A stretch of DNA of 64,000 bases. It comes from Chenopodium formosanum. Taxonomy: Eukaryota; Streptophyta; Magnoliopsida; Caryophyllales; Amaranthaceae. Location of the stretch: contig CM044877.1 of NCBI GenBank assembly GCA_024500155.1, positions 70,822,001 to 70,886,000 on the forward strand, written 5' to 3'. The notes under the pieces are model-generated. The model searched no databases. It was not told where the DNA came from and saw only the letters and a list, made by a program, of their open reading frames with translations. Position numbers and translations under genes: made by a program. The stretch's first letter is position 1. Each line of letters begins with the position of its first letter. This document shows positions 48,613-59,228 of this stretch, piece after piece.

Positions 48613-48639
48613 ATCTCAAATGGCCTTGTCAAGACAAGG

Positions 48640-50075
48640 AAAATGAGGGTCATACGTACAGTAAGGCTACTAGGGGTTATGGAATGCCAGACCGAGGACA
48701 GCAACAGGTGAAATTATATCAATCATCCCCTGAGTGCCAATGAAATTATGGATGATGTATGGGAGGATATGGAAAACGGGCCGACTACACGTAACAGACC
48801 GATATCTCACTCTGATACAGATCCGTGGCAATTTAGAACCATATCGGCATTTTGACAAAAGGCAGACATATCGGCCCGACAATGATTGGCACGTGCCAGC
48901 AGCAAATTGACACTTGGCGCATGATAGATTGCATGCCATGGAGCCACCTGTCATCTAGTAGAGTTATAAATAATCATGTTTTACTCATAATAAGGTAGCA
49001 TTTATTTTGCTCTCTCTCTTACTTTCTCTCTCTTCTTATCTTCTCAAACACTTTCTGACTTTGTCATCGGAGTGGTTATTCCTGGATCCACCTTGGGGTT
49101 AGCTAAACTCTGTTCCTTGTGTAGGTTATCGTCTGGACGATAGGGCTCAATGTGTTTCAGGCTCGGGCTTTGGATCTCGGAATCGGGTTGTCAGATCCTG
49201 ACTGGAACAATTTGGCGCTAGAAGGAGGGGGAGCTAAGTAATTGTTTCCATCGCCTAAGAACCTCACATTAAAAAAGAGGGCTGAAAATCAAAGCAATCC
49301 TGTAATCAGTAAAGTTTTTAATCACAGGATAACGGTAGGGTCCGGGGTACCAAATCCAGAAATTGTGATTGAGGATGAGACCCATACTCTAGAGGGTAAT
49401 CGGTTTAGCATCCCGCTAACCCTAGAAAGACAGACAGGGGCAGTTACTGACCCTATGTCTGAGTTCACCCCTGAGGATTTGGAGATGGCAGCAAAGGTGA
49501 TGAATGCAATGAGTAAGAAAAGGAAAGAAGCTGCAGCACAGGGTGGAGGAGGGGTGCCAGTTGCAAATCTTGGTAACCAGTTCAACCATGCTGCTAATTT
49601 GCAGAGACGCCGACGGAAGGAATTGCTGGTAAGAGCACAAGCGACTCCGTGGGAGTCTGAGATTCACTCCTCAGGCCATGCCACCAGTGTAAGAGTTCAT
49701 TAGCCGAGAGGTTCGCAGATTGTAGGGAAGGAGATGATGCGGACAATAGTCCAGTTATGGGCATCACCATTTGCGCAGAGTATCTTGGATCAGTCTATGG
49801 AGAAGATCAAAATGCCGACATGTTAGTACGAAGGAAGGGGAGATCCAAGTAGATATATAACCTCATACGAGGGACATATGATCTTATGCACCAACTCAGA
49901 TGTCGTTTGGTGCAAGGTCATTCCAACCACTTTGACTAGGCCTGCGGCAAATTGGTTAAATAATTTGGGAAATGGAACGGTAGATATCTTTGAGAAGCTA
50001 ACCAAAATGTTCGTGGGGCAGTATATCAGAAACAGTGTACAACAGAGAACTTTAGGAGAGTTAATGGCTGCTGAG
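48640..50075 (+). mobile_element. 5' part of a Tat-type gypsy element, cut by the Athila LTR
   Basis: The LTR's 3' end is at about 49209 (TGACTGGAACA), followed by a primer-binding site-like TGGCGCTAGAAGGAGGG from 49213. The LTR start is not fixed. A TATA-like TTATAAATAA lies at about 48964. The gag gene follows at 49242 and is interrupted at 50076. Confidence 0.65.
49242..50075 (+). pseudogene. gypsy gag fragment
   Basis: 49242-49703 reads as a gag N-terminus (EFTPEDLEMAAKVMNAMSKKR) with a stop at its end. After a frame change, 49840-50075 encodes the retrotransposon-gag core (YITSYEGHMILCTNSDVVWCK, PTTLTRPAANWLNNLGNGTV, QQRTLGELMAAE). The core stops exactly where the next element's LTR begins. 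Capsid protein by family; broken here. Confidence 0.75.
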
Positions 50076-51684
50076 TGTCATTTATGGCACTCATAGGGTA
50101 GTCTTTTAGGATGTTTTCACCCTATTTTCATAGTTTTCTTTTATTATTTTAGTCTTTTCTCCTTTTGTTCCTCTATTTCTCTCTTTCTTCGTGTTTTACT
50201 TTCCTTTTTGTAGTTTTCTTCGTGTTTCCCTTTTATTTGGCTCTTTTTCTCTTTTATTTTCTCTCTTTGTTTACTTTTGTAGGTGCTTAAGGAGTTGGCT
50301 TTGCAAAGGGATCAAGAAGAGCCAAAAGGGCTAAGAAAAAAAGAAGCAATCTCCTTGAAAAGGGCATAAAGCCTTTTTCAAAGGCCGCGGGCGCGGGTCT
50401 TGAAGGCCGCGGGCACGGTAATAGTGCAAAAAATGGAGATTTTTGGCAGGAACTCTCCGCAACCTAGCCGCGATCTAACCGCGGGCGCGGATGATTTGAG
50501 GAGACCGCGGGCCCCTGATTACACTTGGGAGTAGGGCATTTGTCGCGCCTTTCGTCACGGGTGCGGGGGTCTTCGCCGCGGGCGCGGGCTACAGTACCCG
50601 CAGAGTTTATTATGGGTTCCATACCCATTTTTCCGCGACCGCGGGAGTTCTTTGAGAGGGCGTGGCCGATCAGTTTTTCTTCTTTGTCTATATATACTCT
50701 TGTATTTCCTTTGAAAAGATAACTTTTAGATAATTTTCATTTGCTTAGTTTTTAGATAAAGAAACTAGAGAGAAGTTAGAGATAAAGTAGAGATAGAAAT
50801 TCTTGGATTTTGAATTGTATTACAACATTGCTTCAATCAAGTTTGGATTTCTTCTTCATATCAATGAAAGTTTATGAGATTTCTTTCCTTTGAATTTACT
50901 TTTATTGCAATTTCCTTTAATGCTTGAATGTTTGATTTGAATTTTGGTTTAGGTTTGAGAAATTGTTGAATGATTGAATTCCTTCTTGATTAAACTTGAA
51001 ATGAATATGTTTGTGATTGAATTTGTGTTGTCTTTCAATTTCACCATGATTAGTGAGTAGATTAGTTTCTAGGGAGAAGGGGAAGCATGCTTGATTGATG
51101 ATTTTTGCTAGTTGATGATCATTGATTGATTGAATTGTTGCAATTAAAGTGGTTGACATAGTTGTGCATGTGATTAATTAGACTAGGAGTGATCAACCTA
51201 TAAGATTAATCTAGATTGCATTGCAAATTTGAATGACATGAACCCTTGATTTGAGAATTGCTTTAATTGATTGAATTTTGATTGTGATTTTCCTTGTTAG
51301 CCATTAATAGTGAACCCTAGCTTGGCTTATAGGAGATAGCTTTTGGATTCCTTTGATTGCAACTATTGTTTGTCCCTTGTAATGTTTGAATCGATTGAGT
51401 GATCTATCAATTAGCATAATCATTGAGCTTGCATGTGGAACATATGTCCCTAGTGTTTAGCATAATGAATTCCTCGATTTATCTAGTCTCCTGACACCTT
51501 AGTTACCAACCGTAACCATTTACATTCTTTGAAGTAGCTTGACATAGGCTATAGCTTGCGCCTACTTATTCCTTTGGGTTCGACCCTTGACTCACCATAT
51601 ACTCATATTAGGTTGGTTTAGTGTTTACAAATTTAGTTTGGCTCCAGGAAAGGGTAGAAAACGACCTACATTTTCCTCTCGTCA
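50076..51684 (+). repeat. Athila 5' LTR with GC-rich motif cluster and TATA box
   Basis: CTATATATA at 50689-50697 is the probable core promoter. Upstream, 50380-50645 holds about six copies of CCGCGGGCGCGG or close variants in otherwise AT-rich DNA. Confidence 0.8.
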
Positions 51685-51997
51685 AAATGGCGCCGTTGCC
51701 GGGGAATGATATTGGCGCTTTGTTATAGTTGATGAGTCTATTTCATATTAATTGAAAAAAAAAAACAAAAAGATTTTTCTCTTTTAGGCTACACTTGTAG
51801 CAGTGCTACTAATCATTTCTTTTGAAGTTGTATGCATAGAGCATGTGGTCATTCACTAGTGCCATTTGATCCGGAGATTGAGAGGACTATTACAAGATTA
51901 AGGGTTTCTAGACGATCTTTAAGCTCTAGCACTTCAAGTGAGGAAGAACCACAACAAGAAGAACAAGCAAGAATAGGAGAAAATCCAAGGGTGGCGT
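50076..51997 (+). mobile_element. Athila-type gypsy element, 5' LTR and leader only
   Basis: LTR 50076-51684 (TGTCATTTATGG ... CTCTCGTCA, 1.6 kb) is followed by the Athila primer-binding site TGGCGCCGTTGCCGGGGA at 51688-51705, complementary to plant tRNA-Asp. A gag-like frame from ATG 51832 has the Athila-typical FDPEIERTITRLR and is cut at 51997 by the copia LTR. The rest should lie beyond the window. Confidence 0.88.
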
Positions 51998-53207
51998 TGT
52001 GAAAGGAATGGTGTCCTTCAAACAAGTATACTATTCCGTTAGTGGGCTTAGAATTATTACAAAGCTAATATATTCAGTAAGGTCAAGTGATCGGAATGTC
52101 TAGGTGGAGGCCGCTTCCGATCAGTAATATAAATGCATAATTAATATTACAGCTTAATCTTGACTGAACCCTTTGGGTTACACACTTTGTAGTAAACGAA
52201 CCGACACGACGAATTAATTTGGAAGAAATTAATTCGTCACCTGAGTATTAATATTTAGAAGTCAGAAATTCGAGCTTAAAGTGTTGAAACCGAGCGTTGG
52301 AAGTCGAGTCAGAAATAATAAATGACGAGACGCGCAAATAATTATAAATCGCCAATATTTCCCAAAATACCCCTAGCATCGGAGTGCCCCGAGCATCCGA
52401 GTGCCAGGGGCAAAAATGTCCTAGCATAGGTGGCTAGCAAGCTCACCAAGCCGAGCCATGCACGGCCGGCTGGTGCGTGCTAGCGCACCACAGCTAGCAG
52501 CCGCAAGCATCGCAAGCTAGCAGCAGCTAGCAGCGCACGCACGGGCTGGGCACTAGGCGGGCTGTGGCTGGGCCATAGGGCCGTGTACTAGGGGAGCAAG
52601 TGGGAGTATATGGAAAACAAGTGGAGTGAGGGACGTGTGGCACAAGGAGAGCATTGAGTGGGGAGAAAGTATGGACGGTCCCCTACTCTCCTTGGGGTAC
52701 TCACCACCCTTTACATATGATAGTGCCACTTGTAGATTTATTATTATTTTGATTATTTATTTTAATTTAGCTTTAAAATAAATTGTGGAATTCCATGACT
52801 CCCACATTGATGGGATAGAAATTCCCACTCTCCCTCTTGCCTATAAATACCTATCTTGGGTTTTTAGGAAGAGTGCTTGAGTAAGAGTTCAATAGAGCAT
52901 TGCATTAGCAAAAGCTCTTAAACTCACATAATACTTGGGTTTTGGTCGAACCTCGCTAACCTCGAGATAACGGACCTTAAAGTCGCTAGTACTTTTTGCG
53001 GGTGGACTTTCGTTGGAGGCTCTCATGTGAGCGGGGCTAAAAGCTTTCAAGTAAGAGCCCGACTTTGAGGGCGAAGCACGTGTCAAAGGTAAATTCCAAT
53101 TTTATCCTTTTATGTTTATTTATTATGCTTTATGGTTTTATTAATTGCGAGTGGTTCTTTAGGTCGGGGTTGTTTCCGCGGTAAATTGGACTTACCAAAC
53201 CCCAACA
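51998..53207 (+). repeat. copia 5' LTR
   Basis: TGTGAAAGGAATGG to ACCCCAACA, 1,210 bp. CTATAAATAC at 52841-52850 is the TATA box. A GC-rich block with repeated 'gctagcag' and 'gcaagc' words lies at 52430-52580. A primer-binding site-like GGTATCGGAGCCACG follows from 53210. Confidence 0.8.
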
Positions 53208-54229
53208 GCGGTATCGGAGCCACGCTCGTTTATTTTTAAAATCATAATATTTTTCAAGGTGATTTTTATGGATTAATTTTACTGGTTTAAGTTGCTAATT
53301 AGATTAGTAGCTCGTATTATCTATTTTAACCTCGTATCTAAGATACCTTTAGCTCCGTACCCAGATTTCGACCCAAAAATAGTGATTTTTGGGTGGAAAA
53401 TGTGTTTTGGAAATGGTTTTATTCTTCCATGGAACGATTTTTAGCCAAAAAACGACCAGAAAGGCTATTTTCGAGGGTTTTTTCGTTTTTACGAATTTTT
53501 TTAAGTATTTCTAACCTTGAAAATTAATTACATATTTATGGTGGTTATGTAATGGGTTCAATACATATTTTATATGCAATTTTAAACCTCTTTAGGCATG
53601 ATTACTTTGTAGTAATTCGTGCTTGAATGCTTGGTTTTATTTTTCACATAATTGCAAACTAATTGCATTAAGTGTGAAATTGTTGTTCTTTGAGGCTTCC
53701 AAGTATTAAAGATTCAATCTTTAATTATGTTAAGTGATTGAAACTTTATATCACTAAATTCCATGAATTTTTGTTAAACTTTGTTGATTTAATCATTGTT
53801 TAGTTGATTGGAATCATAAAGTTTGAAACTTTGTGATAGAAAATTGTTTATCTTCACATTGGAAGATATAATTTTTCAAGGATTCACAAGTATTAAAGTT
53901 GGAATCTTTATTGAACTTATGTTCATTTTTCCAACTCCCTCTTATTTTGTCAAAAACTCAAGGTTAATCTAAATTAATTAAATTAATAGTGAGTAATTGC
54001 CCTACTATTTTTGTTGCACCATGTTAAACCAATTAATTAAAGAATGGTTCTTGGGAATTATTTTGGTTACATGCACTTTAAAATTTTTGTTTAAGTTAGA
54101 CTTGTTTAAATTTTTTATTTTTGCTCAAATGAATTAGTTCTAAAATTATTTTAGAATTAATAATTATGTCACGCAAAATTTGGATCAAAATCCCAAGGCT
54201 ATGGCATGAAAAACGAGGCAACACATCAC

Positions 54230-54530
54230 TTGGCTAGCCGGGTTGCATAGTAGCCCGCATGTGGCTGCCAAGGATGCAGCCCCGAGCTTGCGCGCGAGCC
54301 GATACGTGGCTGCTGCTTGCTGCCAGCAGCATGGCGCGCCAGCAAGCACCAAGCAGCAGCAAGCACGACTGGCCTTGCGTGGCTGCCTTGCGTGCCTCAT
54401 GGTGCGTGCTGCCTTGCGTGGCTGGCCGCGGCTGGTGCAAGCATGGGCTCATGGTGCATGGCTGGGGACTTGGTGCATGCGTCGTGTAATTACGGGTATG
54501 CGTAGACGTTGCATGCGAAGCAATGTAGTG
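54230..54530. repeat. GC-rich low-complexity island in the copia leader
   Basis: About 300 bp of GC-rich sequence made of 'ggctgc', 'gcaagca' and 'tggtgcatg' words within AT-rich DNA. It gives long overlapping open frames on both strands that match no family. The words resemble the GC block in the copia LTR. Confidence 0.7.
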
Positions 54531-55384
54531 CAATGAATTCGTTCAACATGGCCATCAAGGGCCAAGTTATTGATGTGTGAAAGTTCGCTGATGTGGGCGG
54601 TGTAACGCTTAGCGACATCGGGCCCACTCCTACGTTCATTGAGCATCAAACGGTTGTGCGAAATGTGAGCACTCCATGTCTTAGTGCTAGGCACTTAGAC
54701 ACTTTGGACTACGTATTTTTGCTTAAAATTGTCGTTTTAATTATTTTATTAATCTAATTTGTTTTTAATTATTTTAAGAGGCTAGGCCTCGGTTTTGAGC
54801 GGCATTGGCAAAATTTATTTTGACAAATTTTGGGATTTACCGGCTTAATTAATTGGATTAATTAAGTTGGATGCATAATTTAGTGGGAGCTTCAAATGTT
54901 AATTGCGCTTATTTACATAACCGGTTAAAACAACTTTGACTAGTTTTAATTAGGCGTGTTAATTGGATTAACCACCTAGATTAGTTACTAGTTCACGTGT
55001 GTTTATGCATTGTTAATTATTTATCGTTGTAAAATGCATGGTCCATTCACAAATAGTGAATGGATGAATGGAATGTATATTCTCTCACAGGTTTAATGAA
55101 ATGGCAACAAGTAGGGCCCGATAAGGATAGAAAATACGGACTGCGATTTGTGATGTATTTTTGTATATCTAAATACGGTCTGCGTACCGTTGAGTATTTT
55201 TGTACCTTAATATTTAGATTAGTCCTAATCGTAGATACTAGTAGTTGCATTTAATTATGCTCAAGTCTTGAAGATGGAGGTTCTTGGAAGATGTAGCCGT
55301 GAAGTTGCAAATAAAGATCTTTTGAAGATTTGAAGATCTCAAGGGGTCATGCTAGTTGCCAAATGCATCTATATTTATGTTTTT

Positions 55385-55388
<4 letters not shown>

Positions 55389-55452
<64 letters not shown>
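55389..55452. repeat. (AT)n microsatellite
   Basis: About 32 AT units in the copia leader. Confidence 0.97.
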
Positions 55453-55455
<3 letters not shown>

Positions 55456-55948
55456 TATGTATGAATTATATGTTAGATGCATGTTTAGGATTTCGAATGT
55501 TGTGATGATTAATTAAGTTCACTTAAATCAACCAACATAGAAACCCTAGGTCCCTAAATATTGAGTAAAACTTGCCATTCCAAAACAACACTTACCAACC
55601 GAACGAGGGTAGTGGTGGGATACGCCAAAGCGAGGCATCATTACCTCTTCTAGGAGCGTAAGGCATATCGGGTATGCAAGTTGGTTTTGGTTGTACTCAA
55701 CAATATGAGTGGAGTCCTAACATGTCGTGGAAAAGTGAATAAATTGTTGAAAGAGCATTAGATGCGACGATTTATTCAACCAAGAGTGGCTTGGAGCCAT
55801 TAGCAAAGCGTTGCTTACCTTAGGAGATTGAGTGTTAAGACAAGCCAAAGCATGCTTAACCACTCTTTGTTTCTTCGGATCTTGGAATCGACTTATTCTC
55901 ACCAAATTGGGGAAAACTTTAAATGTATGAATAAGACGTTTTAAATAA

Positions 55949-57041
55949 CGATTATTTCACCAAATGTTACTGAGCAATTTTATAATTCACTAAATGCCAT
56001 CAAGGTTTTCAAAATTCACCAAATGCCACTGAGTTTTAAAAAAAATTCACAAAGTGTCATTATTGTCTCACGGAGTTTACTTCGTTAATCACTAGGGTTT
56101 AATCATGACACATGTGGACACGTGTCAATCAACTATTGGTTTTAAAAAAAATAAATATAAATAAAATTTAAAAATTATAAAAAAAAAAAACAAAAAATCT
56201 AAATCTTTACCCAACCCAGCCCCACTACCATAACCACCAGCCAAAGCCAATCGACAGCCCAAAGCCAACTGCCGAAACCCCCTAACCTCCCGTCGAAATC
56301 CGCCGGAACCCCCTAACCTCCCGTTGAAATCTGACGGAACCCCCTAACCTCCCTCTTGAACCCATTGACCCTCCCAAAACCCCAGCCCCCGCAACCACCT
56401 CACGCACCAACACGACTTATCACCATAGCCACCGAAATCGACCATGGAAACCCTTCACCCTCAAACGGCCGAAATCGACCATGGAAATCAAGAATTGTTG
56501 ATTTTTATGGCCGATTACGTCGTTTCAAGGGTGGAGGATAGGAGTGGTTTTGCGCGGTGGTCATGTTGTTCATCAAAGCTCGTGGTCGCTGTTTGTTTTT
56601 GGGGTCGGGGCAGCTTGTGTGGGTGGTTTTGGGGGTCGATGGTGGGTCAGGTGGGGTGTTAAGTGTCATCTTGTCGTTTTTTGGTGGTTAAGGGTGTGGC
56701 TGGCCATTTTCCGGCGAGATAGGGGGAGGGGCTAGGGTTTGGCGATGGTGGGGGTGACTGGGAAAATTTTGGGTTTTTTTTAAAAAAAATTTTGTTTTTA
56801 TTTATTATTTTTTTTTATTTTTTGTTTTTTAAATTTTTTTATTAATGAAGATAAATGGACCAATTATATCATGACATGTGTCATGATTAGCCCTAATAAC
56901 AAACGGAGCTAAAGGCCGTTGGTCATTAATGACACTCGATGAACTTTTTAAAAACACTAGGTGGCATTTGGTGAATTTTGAAAAGTCCAATGGCATTTGG
57001 TGAATTTTTAAAGTGCTAAGTGACATTTGGTGAAATAGTCG
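55949..57041. mobile_element. Mutator-like element with perfect 9-bp duplication and GC-rich interior (Pack-MULE-like)
   Basis: Ends CGATTATTTCACC and inverted CGACTATTTCACC. The 9-mer TTTAAATAA is identical at 55940-55948 and 57042-57050. The inverted repeats extend ~200 bp and each holds about four tandem units with core TTCACCAAATG. The interior (56210-56750) is GC-rich with Pro-codon-like sequence, including a three-fold repeat of 'aaccccctaacctccc', which suggests captured host sequence. No transposase. Confidence 0.9.
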
Positions 57042-57133
57042 TTTAAATAAGTTTGATTAAAAATGCATGAATTCAATCTTATTTAAATATCATGAATGGC
57101 TTTTCATTTCAAAATTCTTTCAAATGTAGAATC

Positions 57134-58027
57134 ATGTCTTCAACTATCGACAACAATCTTATGTTCACAGAACTTCCCGAGAAGTTATCATTTAGCTTGA
57201 ATTTGGTAAACTTCAAGGAATGGGAAGAGGAACTCCGTTTGACCCTCCGAAATTGCTACCTAGAGCATATCTTGGATACGCCCATCCCGAGTTTCTACTC
57301 AAAAGGGATTATGAGCGATATGGCTCATGAGGAGTGGAGTTATGATTGCAAGATTGTCTCTCGACTCATGGCAAACTCCATTCCAGAACAGTGGAAGAAT
57401 AAATTATCCAACTACCTTCCGGATGTACTTCTCAAGGCTCTAGAAGATATGGTCAATTTGAGGGTAACAAAGAGCGATAAGGGCAACTATGATGGACTCG
57501 TGGAAGAAGTGACTAGTTCATTGTCTAACATGAGGATCAAGCCACCGCAAGATGGATGTCTTATCAAAGAAAGGCAAGAAGTATTGGCTAGGGTATATAG
57601 TGCAAGACTTAGACCCGGGATGCCACTTCAAGCCCATGTGCAAAAGATGACAAGGTTATTTAACCATCTGGAACTAATTTATAAACCGGTGGAGGATGAG
57701 CAAGCGGCTCATATGCTTTTAATCTCACTCCACTCGGGATATGTTGCAATTAAGATGCGACTTACCAACAATCGGAACAAACTTTCGTACATGGAAGTTG
57801 TCCAAGAGCTCCAGAATACCTATTCTTGCAAGGCGGCTACGTTTGCTCTAAAGCTTAAGAAAAAGGAGTTCAAAAATAAGGCAAAGATGCGCTGCTTCTA
57901 TCGTAGTAAGCAAGGCCACTACAAAAGAGAATTAAGCGAGTATCTAGAAGATGAGGCAAGAGGAAAGATAGCCTCAATCTCAGGTATCATCCACACACTT
58001 GAAAATAAGCAATTTATAAGGTATTAG
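57134..58027 (+). pseudogene. copia gag
   Basis: The upstream ATG at 57092 only extends the frame; the gag start by family is MSSTIDNNLMFTELPEKLSF at 57134. A UBN2-type capsid domain spans most of it (EWEEELRLTLRN, LQAHVQKMTRLFNHLELI). The nucleocapsid knuckle near residue 255 is damaged, reading MRCFYRSKQGHYKREL where the family has C-x2-C-x4-H-x4-C. The frame ends at 58027, before the protease, which is not recognisable between 58028 and 58262. Confidence 0.85.
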
Positions 58028-58262
58028 ATACCGGAACATTGACTCATTTTATGCTCTTATTTCAGGAACGAAATGAGTGGTGTTTTTCAAGTGGTCATGA
58101 GTACACAAGTGGAAGAAGAAGTAAATCTTTCCAAAGAAAGCTTGTAATCTCATGTATTTTGTCTAAATTCTAAAACTTGTTAAGTTTTATCTACCATACT
58201 TTGATCTTGCGACGTTGGAAGTCATTTCAAACCTTGATCACAAGTCCTTTTGTTAAAATGTC

Positions 58263-59228
58263 TTGTTTATATTTATGGAAGTTACAACTTTTGTGTGTTT
58301 AGACAAAATTGTTTATGATAATACTAACAAAAAGGCTAAGACCATGGAGTCAAACCAAACTTACTTGTGGCATTGTCGTCTTGGCCATATTAACACCAAA
58401 CGTATCAAGAGAATTCTACAGGAAGGTCTTCTTGACTCTTTCGATTTAGAATCATTTGAGAATTGCGAAGGATGTTTATTAGGCAAGATGATTAAAAAGC
58501 CATTCTCCAAGCTGGGAGAAAGGGCAGGAGACTTATTAGGTCTAATACACACTGATGTATGTGGACCAATGAGCTCCACCACAAGAAATGGACACCAATA
58601 TTTTATCACCTTCACGGATGACTATAGTAGATATGGTTTTGTCTACCTAATGTCGCATAAATCTGAATCATTTGAAAAGTTCAAAGAATTTCAGAGTGAA
58701 GTTGAAAATCAGCTTGGCAAGAAAATCAAAGCCCTATGATCGGATCGAGGTGGTGAATACTTGAGCCAAGAATTCGATGACCATCTGAAAGAAAAGGGTA
58801 TACTTTCAGAATTGGCACCTCCAAGAACTCCACAATGGAACGGATTATCCGAAAGGAGAAATCGGACCTTGTTAGACATGGTACGATCAACAATGGGTCT
58901 TAGTGATCTTCCTATCTCTTTTTGGGGACACACACTTCTAATTGCGGCACTAACACTGAACCGTGCACCATCAAAAGCTGTTGAAAAGACTCCATATGAA
59001 TTATGGACAAAGAAACCTCCTAGGTTGTCTTTTCTAAAGATATGGGGATGCGAAGCATATGTCAAGAAATTGAAATCTGACAAACTTCATCCCAAATCTG
59101 ACAAGGTTATTACTTTGTGGGATACAAAAAAAATACCAAAGGGTATTACTTCTACAACAAATCGGAGAACAAAGTGTTTGTTGCTCGCGATGGTGTCTTT
59201 TTGGAGAAGGAACACCTTTCCAGAATGA
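58263..59228 (+). pseudogene. copia GAG-pre-integrase and integrase
   Basis: LWHCRLGHINTKRIKRILQEG and CEGCLLGKMIKKPF form the zinc-binding N-terminal domain. The integrase core follows (IHTDVCGPMSSTTRNGHQYF, a first catalytic Asp region, then SDRGGEYLSQEFDDHLKEKG and PPRTPQWNGLSERRNRTLLD). A TGA at 58737-58739 interrupts the frame just before SDRGGEY, and a shift occurs near 59115. Confidence 0.9.

Noticed and set aside
54185..54536. Five overlapping open frames on both strands
   Set aside because: GC-rich repetitive words give long frames by chance; no domain and Cys/Trp/Ala-biased composition.
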